NCBI GenBank assembly: GCA_038501625.1
Contig: JAZAYU010000019.1
Coordinates: 8,281,285-8,345,284 of the forward strand
Direction: 5' to 3'
From: Corbicula japonica
Taxonomy: Eukaryota > Mollusca > Bivalvia > Venerida > Cyrenidae
Length of the DNA: 64,000 bases
Shown in pieces: positions 22,753-31,534 of the stretch (positions are counted from its first letter, which is position 1; every line of letters starts with the position of its first letter). The position numbers and the translations under genes are program-made. Under the pieces are notes generated by a model. The model made no database searches. It was not told the DNA's origin and worked only from the letters and a program-made list of their open reading frames with translations.

Positions 22753-24030
22753 ATGTTTTCTTGCGAAGTTTGCGGCGTTCAATTTTCGAGAATCGATAAT
22801 CTTAACAGGCACCGAGGCGCTAAACACAGCCTAGATCTTTCAAAACCGGAAACTGGCGATATGATATTTCAACATCCCTTTTCTATGGTGGTTTCTGGGC
22901 CGAGCGGGAGCGGAAAAACGGAATGGACCAAGCGATTGATACTATCCGCTATGATACAGCCCTCTCCCCAGCGCGTGATATGGTGCTACGGTCAGTGGCA
23001 AGCGTTGTACGACGAATTGAAACGATCTTTGCCCAACATTCAGTTTGTCAGAGGCATTCCGGAGCGTATCGAGGATCCGGATTTCATCGATGCCAACTAC
23101 AGAAACCTTATCGTATTGGACGACTTGATGACGGAAGCCAAATGCGACCAACGAGTTGCCGACCTATTTACGAAGGGAAGTCATCATCGGAACATTTCGA
23201 TCATCTATCTCACTCAAAACCTATTCCCCCAGGGCAAATCTTGCAGGGACATAAGCCTCAATACCCAGTATTTGACTCTGTTCGATAATCCGATCGATAG
23301 ACAGCAGGTAGCGACGTTAGGTAGACGCATTTACCCGTCCTCTAGCGACTCCTTTATGAGACAATTTCGAGATGCCACCAAAAAGCCGCACGGTTATTTA
23401 GTTGTAAACCTAAAGTCGGGCACGCCGGAACAAGACCGATTGAGAACGGAAATTTTTCCTAACGATCTGAAGCGAGGAGCGGACGATCACCACGACAGTC
23501 CGCCCGAAAAGAGGATGCGGGTGAGCCAAAGAGATTCTGACCAGGAGGACGAGGAAGAAGAGGAGGAGGATGAAATGCCCAGTCGTATCTATCCGGTTCC
23601 GCCTGGTAGGCAAGACGGTAAGGGCGCGTTTCACGACATTCTACGCGATGTGGTCATGTCGAAATTGGTCAAAAACTACAATGCCGAAGTCAAGCGAAAG
23701 GCCGTAGATTATGTCGAAGAAGGGTCGAGTCAAAAAGTGGCGGAACGCATGGTCATCAACGACATGTTATCGGAACTAAGAAAAGCGGCCAGGCAATATT
23801 TAGTCGAAGCGGTTTTATCCATCTACCGCATTGATACCGACGCTCGTTATTCATCTATCGTGGGAATCGCCGAACGTTTGAGTAGAACTTCCGGTTTACC
23901 TATCGACCTTGCCGTTCGGGAGGCGGTGCGGCTGCACAAAACGGAATTCAACGAATGGTTGTTGTCTAAAAAAGACGTGACGGAGGAGGAGGAGAGTGAC
24001 GAGGAGGAGGAGGAGGAGGAGGAGGACTAG
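22753..24030 (+). CDS. Zinc-finger plus P-loop genome-packaging-type ATPase (FtsK/HerA, A32-like)
   Basis: 425 aa from ATG 22,753. The frame opens earlier, at 22,633, but that part translates the GGA tract. Residues 4-25 form a C2H2 finger (Cys4, Cys7, His20, His25). Walker A is GPSGSGKT at 49-56, Walker B LIVLDD at 119-124, and IIYLTQN at 150-156 is a sensor-like strand with polar Gln/Asn. Conserved IWCYG (76-80) and TKGSHHRN (140-147) accompany it. The pattern fits packaging ATPases of Polinton/adintovirus-like elements, motors that drive DNA into capsids. After about residue 245 come a basic/acidic linker, an Asp/Glu run near 272-282, a helical segment, and a Glu-rich C-terminus coded by another GGA tract. 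An AACGTAAGA motif lies 36 bp before the ATG. No break is visible. Confidence 0.8.
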   Translation: MFSCEVCGVQFSRIDNLNRHRGAKHSLDLSKPETGDMIFQHPFSMVVSGPSGSGKTEWTKRLILSAMIQPSPQRVIWCYGQWQALYDELKRSLPNIQFVRGIPERIEDPDFIDANYRNLIVLDDLMTEAKCDQRVADLFTKGSHHRNISIIYLTQNLFPQGKSCRDISLNTQYLTLFDNPIDRQQVATLGRRIYPSSSDSFMRQFRDATKKPHGYLVVNLKSGTPEQDRLRTEIFPNDLKRGADDHHDSPPEKRMRVSQRDSDQEDEEEEEEDEMPSRIYPVPPGRQDGKGAFHDILRDVVMSKLVKNYNAEVKRKAVDYVEEGSSQKVAERMVINDMLSELRKAARQYLVEAVLSIYRIDTDARYSSIVGIAERLSRTSGLPIDLAVREAVRLHKTEFNEWLLSKKDVTEEEESDEEEEEEEED

Positions 24031-24075
24031 AGAAAGAACGTAAGAACCCGAACGAAAACGAAGAAATCCGACAAA

Positions 24076-24348
24076 ATGACTAGACGACACGAAATTCGTT
24101 GGGTAACTCCTCTCGCCCAGGCAGTGGAAATGGCGCAATCGGAATGGGACCGTACAATCAAGGAAGTGTCCGCGCACTTTCATCGGTGGCAAAAATCGTG
24201 TCCCGTCGGCACGCATCGGCAATGGATGGTTTACAGCGGAAGTCTAGGCCAGGATCCTATGGCGGCAAACTACGTGTGGAACCGGTCGAAACAATTGGTT
24301 CGCTTCGAACGAAGAGCAACTCCTCATCAGCAACGGCCGATACTATGA
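24076..24348 (+). CDS. Small element protein of unknown function
   Basis: 90 aa from ATG 24,076, 45 bp after the ATPase stop and preceded by an AACGTAAGA motif at 24,037-24,045. The protein is basic, rich in Arg, Trp and His, with HRWQKSCPVGTHRQWMVYSG in the middle. A second frame (+2) is also open from about 24,099 to 24,377. It has an ATG at 24,144 and would give 77 aa with MGPYNQGS at its start and a Gly/Arg-rich RPGSYGGKLRVEP part. I cannot say which is translated: the first has the better placed ATG, while the second has composition like small virion-associated proteins. No homology is recognised for either. Confidence 0.5.
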   Translation: MTRRHEIRWVTPLAQAVEMAQSEWDRTIKEVSAHFHRWQKSCPVGTHRQWMVYSGSLGQDPMAANYVWNRSKQLVRFERRATPHQQRPIL

Positions 24349-24433
24349 CATTTCTAAAACAAATCTTAAATCGATAAATAAATAGAATAGTTAACGTAAG
24401 AGACCAGTGAGCGCGAATGACGGAATTACGAGA

Positions 24434-24904
24434 ATGAATCGTGAACCAGGCACGCCGGAATCGTTCGCGCTAGCGGACGATTTTGCTTTTAAAGACAAAA
24501 ACATTCGATATCGCTTTCAAGGTATTAAATGGTACGGTATTTTTCTTCTGATGACGACTTGCGCCGCACCCGGAGTCATTATATGGTTACAATCTTTACC
24601 CGCCGGTGGTGCGAAACCTAACTTGAACGAGACGGAATGCCTGTATATAACCGACATCGGTGTGAAACCTAACTTGAACGAGACGGAATGCCTGTATGTG
24701 AAACAGTTTTATTTACGGGAAAGCCTCTACGCGACTGTTTGTAACCGAGACGGATACGTTTTCGTGGATATAAGAAAGTTTGTTAACGGAACGGCTACTA
24801 TTATTGGCGTTGACCTCAGTCCGTTACAGTGGTTAAGCTTAAAACGGCTTTCATCCGGCATAGACATTGCTCTAACGCAGGCTCGCGCCAAGGAACTTCA
24901 GTAG
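24434..24904 (+). CDS. PC4-like (transcriptional coactivator p15) ssDNA-binding-domain protein
   Basis: 156 aa from ATG 24,434. An earlier GTG-initiated frame exists from 24,407, but ATG is preferred. The N-terminal half has a hydrophobic stretch (about residues 33-52, IFLLMTTCAAPGVIIWL inside it) that could be a membrane segment or buried core. Residues 61-71 and 78-88 are an exact 11-residue duplication (KPNLNETECLY) from a 51-bp in-frame direct repeat. Residues about 95-145 resemble the PC4 fold: a beta strand, VDIRKF at 111-116, then GVDLSPLQW ending at 133. PC4 domains bind single-stranded DNA and act in transcription and replication. In an element without its own polymerase this may be a DNA-binding accessory. 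An AACGTAAGA motif lies 33 bp upstream. The PC4 call is by motif only. Confidence 0.6.
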   Translation: MNREPGTPESFALADDFAFKDKNIRYRFQGIKWYGIFLLMTTCAAPGVIIWLQSLPAGGAKPNLNETECLYITDIGVKPNLNETECLYVKQFYLRESLYATVCNRDGYVFVDIRKFVNGTATIIGVDLSPLQWLSLKRLSSGIDIALTQARAKELQ

Positions 24905-24914
24905 GGATTTAACT

Positions 24915-25025
24915 ATGGAGTCTTATTTCGAATCTTTCTACGGCAAACATTGTGTGGGATGCAGTTTATCTGGAAAGGAACCTTCGAATCTCTCTCAAAG
25001 ACGGAGCAGTTGTATATTTCGATAG
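24915..25025 (+). CDS. Possible truncated small ORF after the PC4-like gene
   Basis: 36 codons from an ATG 10 bp after the PC4-like stop, with HCVGCSL in the middle. It is too short to classify. It could be the start of a lost gene at the edge of a core deletion, or chance. No AACGTAAGA motif precedes it. Confidence 0.2.
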   Translation: MESYFESFYGKHCVGCSLSGKEPSNLSQRRSSCIFR

Positions 25026-25159
25026 GTGGACGAAGTCATAAGACATTGGGAACATTGCATTTTCCTCAGATTATATCTATTGTATAGACTGAAACTGGAG
25101 ACTGGGCTTGAAGTCCAAAATTATTCGTATGCAGCGTATACAACATTGATTGTCGTTGT

Positions 25160-25185
25160 TTTTAATAAAATAAATAAAATATTTA
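25160..25185 (+). terminator. Poly(A) signal cluster ending the core transcript
   Basis: TTTAATAAAATAAATAAAAT contains overlapping AATAAA hexamers just before the right arm, positioned to end plus-strand transcripts of the three core genes. Confidence 0.5.
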
Positions 25186-25213
25186 TATAATATTTTGAGT
25201 GTTAGATGTAAAA

Positions 25214-25375
25214 TTCCTCCTCCCCTCCTCCTCCCCTCCTCCTCCCTCCTCCTCCTCCTCCTCTCCCCCTCCCCTCCTCCTCCCCTCCTCCTCCCTCCCC
25301 TCCTCCTCCTCCCCTCCTCTCCTCCTCCTACTCCTCCCCTCCTCTCCTCCTCCTCCTCCTCCTCCTCCTCACTGT
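25214..25375 (-). repeat. CCT/GGA polypurine-polypyrimidine tract at the inner end of the right arm
   Basis: About 160 bp of irregular CCT/CCCCT repeats, roughly twice as long as the left tract. It forms the boundary of the right inverted repeat and follows the poly(A) signals of the core. Confidence 0.85.
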
Positions 25376-25430
25376 ACCTTCACTGTACCCTCACTGTACC
25401 CTCTTGCCGTACTCTACCCGATTCATTCGC

Positions 25431-25778
25431 TTATTGTTCGCTAGTCGTTCTCACCTCGTCAATCAAGGTCTGTATTAAATAAACTCTGGTTAATAACGCT
25501 GGAATCACGTAGTGATATCGATTGATCAAACTCTTTTTCCTGGTAAAACTCACTCTCGTTGACGCCAAACTTCTTAATAGTAATTGCCTGCTTTCTATCA
25601 ACCTTACGTGTCGCCTCAAAGGGTTGATAGTACCGTTCAGGAGTCTTTTCACGACGCAACTTATCGCTTTCATTTGAAGTCTCGAAATATTTTGTAACAT
25701 GGATTTACGATCCGTTACGCCAGCGTCCCTTAAAGCGTCTAAATAGTTAATAACTCTGAACACGATTGATGATTCCAT
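25431..25778 (-). CDS. Small basic Polinton/adintovirus-type protein (pX-like), right-arm copy
   Basis: Inverse duplicate of the left-arm gene, 115 aa. It differs at one residue near the C-terminus (a Ser in place of a Thr, third from the end). Both copies remain open and read toward the centre of the element. Conservation of the frame in both arms, in a region otherwise rich in drifting simple repeats, argues that it is a real gene. It also fits recent homogenisation of the arms. Confidence 0.65.
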   Translation of the reverse strand: MESSIVFRVINYLDALRDAGVTDRKSMLQNISRLQMKAISCVVKRLLNGTINPLRRHVRLIESRQLLLRSLASTRVSFTRKKSLINRYHYVIPALLTRVYLIQTLIDEVRTTSEQ

Positions 25779-26154
25779 GATTATTCATCATCGCTCTTGT
25801 TTCCCTCTTATAGCTCCTAACTGTACCAATCATTCAATCAATCGCTCGCTCATTTATTCAATCACTCATTCAATTAATCAATTACTCACACATCTTTAAC
25901 TCTATCTCCCATTCAATAAAATACTTTCTCCCTCGCCTAATCACTCACCTATTCACTCAATCATTCAACCACCTATTCACTCAACCGCCTATTCAATAAA
26001 TCACTAACCACCCATTCAGTCACTAAAACGCTTTCAATCACACATCTTTAACTCTATCTCCCATTTAATCAATTACTTTCTCCCTCGCTCATTCATAATC
26101 ACTCATTTATTCAATCACTCATTCAATCACCCTCCTCCTCACCTCCTCCTCCTC

Positions 26155-26305
26155 CTTACTGTACCCTGACTGTACCCCCACTGTACCCTGACTGTACCCC
26201 CACTGTACCCTCACTGTACCCCCACTGTACCCTCACTGTACCCCCACTGTACCCTCACTGTACCCTGACTGTACCCCCACTGTACCCTCACTGTACCCTC
26301 ATCAT
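26155..26305 (-). repeat. 11-bp GTACAGTGA array, right arm
   Basis: Inverse counterpart of the left array with about three fewer units. This is another copy-number difference between arms that are otherwise nearly identical. Confidence 0.9.
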
Positions 26306-27066
26306 TACAATCAATCACTCACACATCTTGAACTAAATCGCTCATTCAATCAATCACTCAATCACCCATTCGTTCACCCTCTCAGACGGATTCAAATATC
26401 TTTTACTCCCTCGACCATTCATAATCACTCATCTATTCAATCAATCGCTTATTCATTCGTTCATTCATTTTATCAATCATTCACAAAATTAAAGCTATCG
26501 GTCTGAACAAATTATTGGAAAAACGATTCACCCGGTGAACACTATCCGCCCCGGGCTAAATATGAAACATTGGTTATCATTCTCGTTATTTGCCTTTCAT
26601 TTTTGATTATGAACTACATTAATTCGTTCAATATGAGCTTTAAAATTCGCGCGAAAATTGAGCGACATACCCGCAATAGGTTTATGGATCGATATCGGCC
26701 TTACCGTGCTGAGTTTTCAAATTATCGGGTATTGTTTAGGTTATTAATTATAAATCGCTAACGGCTGGCTTCAATACGTGCTGAGTTTTCATTGCACGGG
26801 TATTATTGAGGTTATTGATTTCATTTGAAGTCATCGCGTGCAGAGTTTTCATTCTATCAGTATTGTTTAGGTTATTAAGTATTATATTGTCATACCGTGT
26901 CGCGTTTTCATTATATCGGGTTTAGGTTATTGATTTTGTTTAAAGTCATCGCGTGCTGAGTTTTCATTCTATCGGGTTTAGGTTATTGATTTCATTTAAA
27001 GTCATCGCGTTTTCATTATATCAATATCGGGATTGTTTAGGCTATGAATCAACATCAGAACATAAA

Positions 27067-27180
<114 letters not shown>

Positions 27181-27647
27181 GGTTAAGTGAATTCAATATA
27201 ACCTGTACAATGCGAGCTATATCAATCGCGTAACGACTATATCAACATTATTGGTCAGTCGCTCGGATAACTCTCCGAGGTTATCAATGCGATCGATGTA
27301 TGGAGATGCTAACATTAATTTTCCTATATCCGCTTAATTAACTGACCTGACGGGGACAGGCTAATACGGACTATTACTTATGAATGGTAACTAACTGTAT
27401 GACTAAGTAAATAGAAGATAAATATTGTTTCCAATAAGCCTCCTTACGTATATTCTATAATACGAGACTATACAACGAAGTTTCGAAGCGTGTTTCAAAC
27501 AGGTCTTCTCTCTGAAGCTTCTCTGGCCTCCCTCCTTAACTCTCTCTCATCCACCAAAGCAGTTCATCTATCATAGCCATTGTCACGTACGCGAATCCGA
27601 ACATGTTACTTAAAAAAAGCGCTCTGTTCTCACAAAGCGTCGCCTCT

Positions 27648-27656
27648 CCTTATATA
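27648..27656 (-). promoter_or_regulatory. Candidate inward TATA box, right arm
   Basis: Inverse copy of the left TATATAAGG, reading into the element from the right. If both are active, the two arms fire converging transcripts. Confidence 0.35.
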
Positions 27657-27870
27657 CATTCACAATTTAAAGCTGTTATACGCCCCTGGCTAAACTCTTA
27701 TAACAACATTTGGTGTCACTACTACGATGAAATTAATTTTCCGATTAATGAACTGACGCGATCATGAATGCAACGTCGCTAGAGGGACGAGATCGATTAT
27801 CGGTTCGTTATAAAGAATTTATCGGGGCTATTTAGTGGGTCTACACGCGCGTTAACTATTTTTATTTAAC

Positions 27871-28036
27871 GATCCCGGTGAGTCATTAGATCCCGGTGAG
27901 TCATTAGATCCCGGTGAGTCATTAGATCCCGGTTACTCATTAGATCCCGGTGAGTCATTAGATCCCGGTGAGTCATTAGATCCCGGTGAGTCATTAGATC
28001 CCGCGGCGATGAAGCCGATGACGTCACGATGAGTCA
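27871..28036 (-). promoter_or_regulatory. AP-1/CRE-like site array in the right terminus
   Basis: Inverse copy of the left array: seven exact TGAGTCA (complement of TGACTCA), one altered unit (TTACTCA) and one TGACGTCA next to the terminus. Both ends of the element therefore carry the same clustered bZIP-type sites. Confidence 0.6.
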
Positions 28037-28099
28037 CTCGCTCCCTGCTCCCTGCTCCCTGCTCCCTCATTCCACCCCAAACGATTGTTATTTACTACT

Positions 28100-28105
28100 G
28101 ACTAG
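28100..28105 (+). other. Target site duplication GACTAG, right copy
   Basis: First six bases after the right terminus, identical to 19,885-19,890. GACTAG occurs in nearly every minisatellite unit, but phase continuity of the unit across the insertion supports a true duplication. Confidence 0.85.
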
Positions 28106-28990
28106 TTTCAATTTCAGGCAATCAGATGCCTGAGATTTGGAGAGACTAGTTTTAATTCCAGGCAATCAGAGGATTGCGATCAAATGAGACTAGTTTCAAT
28201 TTCAGACAATCAGATGCTTGAGATTTAGAGAGACTAGTTTCAATTTCAGGCAATTAGATGCTTGAGATTTGGAGAGACTAGTTTCAATTTCAGGCAATCA
28301 GATGCTTGAGATTTAGAGAGACTAGTTTTAATTCCAGGCAATCCGATGCTTGAGATTTGGAGAGACTAGTTTTAATTCCAGGCAATCCGATGCTTGAGAT
28401 TTGGAGAGACTAGTTTCAATTTCAGGCAATCAGATGCTTGAGATTTAGAGAGACTAGTTTTAATTCCAGGCAATCCGATGCTTGAGATTTAGAGAGAGTA
28501 GTTTTAATTCCAGGCAATCCGATGCTTGAGATTTAGAGAGACTAGTTTTAATTCCAGGCAATCCGATGCTTGAGATTTGGAGAGACTAGTTTAAATTTCA
28601 GGCAAACAGAGGCTTAAGATTTAGAGAGACTTGTTTAAATTTCAGGCAATCAGATGCTTGAGATTTCGAGAGACTAGTTTCAATTTCAGGCAATTAGAGG
28701 CTTGAGATTTCGGAGAATTTTAGAGACTAGTTTAAATTTCAGGCAATCAGAGGCTTGAGATTTAGAGAGACTAGTTTCAATTTCAGGCAATTAGAGGCTT
28801 GAGATTTGGAGAGACTAGTTTCAATTTCAGGCAATTAGAGGCTTGAGATTTGGAGAGACTAGTTTCAATTTCAGGCAATTAGAGGCTTGAGATTTGGAGA
28901 GACTAGTTTCAATTTCAGGCAATCAGATGCTTGAGATTTAGAGAGACTAGTTTCAATTTCAGGCAATCAGATGCTTAAGATTTGAGACTT
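28100..28990 (+). repeat. 44-bp minisatellite, right part
   Basis: About 20 units with ACTAGTTTCAATTTCAGGCA then ATCAGATGCTTGAGATTT, in the same orientation and phase as 19,490-19,890. Variants include TTTTAATTCCAGG and AGAGGCTTGAG. It ends in GATTTGAGACTTGTC, close to the hairpin MITE arm sequence. Confidence 0.9.
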
Positions 28991-29029
28991 GTCTTAAGCC
29001 GAAGTTTTGTGATGTTTGGGATTTGTGCC

Positions 29030-29130
29030 CAATGTTTTTGAACTGAGCATCGAAACCAGTCTCAAATCTCAAGCATCTGATTGGCTGAAATGGCGACCAG
29101 TCTGGTTTCCAATATCAGCTTTATAACCTT
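29030..29130. repeat. Deleted copy of the CTCAAATCTCAAGCATCTGA hairpin MITE
   Basis: The left arm to GCGACCAGTC is complete, but most of the right arm is missing: it jumps from CCAGTC to TGGTTTCCAATATCAGC. The outer terminal GCTTTATAACC is retained. Confidence 0.8.
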
Positions 29131-29279
29131 CAGCCATGATCTGAAATCTAAAGCAGAAAAACAAAAGTTATTGTTTCTCCGTTGTTACTTAGTTACACAA
29201 ATAATTCCGCACATATTGAAATGTTGCTTTCATTCACCCTCTCCTCTAAATATACGTCATTTATCACATGACGAAACAG

Positions 29280-29415
29280 TGTAAATCCAGATCAGCTGGC
29301 ACATCAGTGCTGTCTGATCAGAATCAGATCTGCATTGTTTGTTTTAGTTATATATAACCTAATAAATCAAAAAGCGAAAAGTGTACACTGTTTGCCCTTG
29401 CCATCAAGGGTTAAA
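29280..29415. repeat. Fragment of the AGATCCAGATCAGC fold-back MITE
   Basis: Contains AATCCAGATCAGCTGGCACA, CTGATCAGAATCAGATCTGC and the linker TAACCTAATAAATCAAAAAG, then breaks down. Confidence 0.6.
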
Positions 29416-29499
29416 ATTAAAAGGTTGCTTGTCAGTAGTTGTGGCGGCTGGTAAACAACAAGAATGATAAGTCCTGATTCACTGATTTTTTAGTAAAGC

Positions 29500-30345
29500 C
29501 CCTTATAAATAAAATGTTTACATGATAACTTAATATTGCTATAACTTCGAAAGTACTTTTCCTTTTCACTTAATATGTAAATATAATCTTCGTGAGCAAC
29601 GGTAACAACATGAATGACAACCTTTGTTCCACTTTTTTCAGTTATGCCCCTTTTCAACGCAACTTTTACACGAAACTTTACGTTGCCTGTAGCTTTGAAA
29701 TTACTTCTTTGATTCACTTTAAACTTGGAATAAACATCTGCATGAAAAACGCCATCAGTGACAAGAAGAGTGACAACTCAAGTTTCACTATTTTTGAGTA
29801 ATGCCCCTTTCAAATGCAATTTTAACATGAAACTTAATATTTCCCATAACTGTGAAAGTATTTGTCCCATTTAATATCATTTATATTTGGAATATATCAT
29901 TTGCTTGAACAACGGCATTGGTAACAAAAAGAATGTTAACTTCTGTTTCACTATTTTTTAGGTATGCCCCTTTCATTGCAATTTAGGCGACCCATGCCGT
30001 GGAACTTTATTTCTTGTTCCATTACCAAAAATAAATTGCAATTTTAACATGAAACTTCATGTTGCCTATAACTTTGAAAGTACTTGTCCTATTCACTATT
30101 TACTTAAATAAATTATCTTCATAAACAACGCTTTCGGTGACAACAAGATAACATGATAACCCCTGTTTCACATTTTTCAGTTACGCCCCTTTCAAATGCA
30201 ACATATATTAAACTTAATGTTGTATATAACTTTGAAAGTACTTCTCCTATTCATTTTAAACTTTGATTATATCATCTGCATGAAAATGTCACCAGTGACG
30301 AGAATTATAACTCCTGTTTACTATTTTTTGTCATGCCCCTTTCGA
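29500..30345. repeat. Diverged tandem array of about 160-bp units
   Basis: The phrase TTTCA(C)TATTTTT...TATGCCCCTTT, followed by AATTTTAACATGAAACTT and AACTTTGAAAGTACTTGTCC, recurs near 29,643, 29,801, 29,961, 30,182 and 30,331. An insertion lies in one unit near 29,990-30,050. The units are well diverged, so the array is old. The short ORFs inside are not supported. Confidence 0.7.
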
Positions 30346-30959
30346 GGCGACACATGTGTTCCATGGAACACCAATTTCTGGTATCTTTTTGCATAGTATA
30401 TGTATGTCTGATAAACTCGGCTTATTGTCAACGTTCATCAGAAAAAAACGGGCTCAAGTTTGCCTTGTCCCAAAAGATTGCAAGCGCACGCCCCCATACC
30501 CTGCCTGGTTAGAAAATGGACTTTTTTAAAGATTGATACTAGAAATACTTAAGACAGGTAAGGGTGAATTCTCTTCCAATATTATGGAAAATGAAGTGAG
30601 AGAAAACTATTAATATTTAACCGTGGGTGGTCACACTTTTGACAAGTAAAGCCTGAGCACTTCGAGTGTATAAACTTTCCTGAGTTCTTTTGTTGTTGTT
30701 ATCGAAAACCGATGGACAAATGAATCGGAGCTTTGTTGTTTTCCCATACAAATTTTAAAAAAAACGCTGAACAATCAATAAATATTATGCATGTGTACAA
30801 ATTTATAAAAGTAATACATTAAAAAGTAACATGAAAAATATCTATTATATCGCCAGGAACCAGCAAGGATGGTGCATATTCCTGTCATTTACTGTCTTTT
30901 GCCTTTTGGACTTTTTTTTTAAATTTCGATGTTTCGCTGTATTCGTTCTTAGTTTCGGG
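30346..30959. other. Non-coding, probably 3' flank or UTR of the minus-strand gene
   Basis: Nothing is recognised. It lies immediately downstream (in minus-strand sense) of the TAG at 30,960-30,962, so part may be 3' UTR. Confidence 0.4.
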
Positions 30960-31352
30960 CTAAGCATCAGCATCGGTAGCAAGATCCATCTCGTTTCCAG
31001 TATCTTGCTGCAGCTCGTCGGAACCGCCATCTTGTTCAATCATCTCGAAATCAGCATTCTGCATAAAGGATTCTTCCTGCAGGCGCTTGAAGGCATCGAC
31101 CAGCCTCGCAATCAATTCATCGTCATTTTCCGGGTCAGCCGACTCGTCCAGATCTTCTGAGACATCAAATTCCTCATTGGCTTCATCGGTGTCGACAGAC
31201 CTTTGTTCGTGACCTTGTAAAATGTCTGTGTAGTTAGCAGACTGGTCAGCCGACAGGAAGTCAGAGTCTCCCGGGAGATTTAGAATGGCGTCTGTATCCG
31301 CTATAGGTATCCTAAAGCAGCCGATGTTTAAGCGGACTCTAAACTTCTTGAT
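30960..31352 (-). CDS. Terminal coding exon of an unidentified acidic protein
   Basis: In minus sense the exon follows a good acceptor (CTTACAAACTTCAG) and is open for 130 codons to TAG at 30,960-30,962. It starts with a basic strand-like segment (KKFRVRLNIGCFRIPI) and becomes strongly acidic (for example SEDLDESADPENDDEL), then an amphipathic helix (ARLVDAFKRLQEE) and a polar acidic tail. Codon use is balanced and there are no stops, which suggests a real exon. It joins in phase 0 to the exon at 34,227-34,301. The product is not recognised. The open frame on the opposite strand (30,831-31,160) is a shadow. Confidence 0.6.
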   Translation of the reverse strand: MKKFRVRLNIGCFRIPIADTDAILNLPGDSDFLSADQSANYTDILQGHEQRSVDTDEANEEFDVSEDLDESADPENDDELIARLVDAFKRLQEESFMQNADFEMIEQDGGSDELQQDTGNEMDLATDADA

Positions 31353-31534
31353 CTGAAGTTTGTAAGACAAGAACATTAGTTTAGTTTAGTTTTGAGGTTA
31401 CATCTTAAACAATAGACAATCACATGCGCATAAATAAAAGGAAATTAATGTAAATAATTGACACAGAATGTCCTGTTTTCTTTATAGCAATATGTAACGA
31501 AGTAATTGTTACATGTAACATATTGCCACAACAA
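31353..31534. other. Intron sequence next to the minisatellite
   Basis: Short AT-rich intron part between the terminal exon and the 14-bp array; TTACATGTAACATATTG and related short inverted phrases only. Confidence 0.4.

Noticed and set aside
27603..27767. 54-codon ORF in the right arm, from an ATG in the outward direction
   Set aside because: The left arm has one extra A in the same run, which breaks the frame. It also overlaps the inverse of the candidate TATA box, so it is more likely chance.
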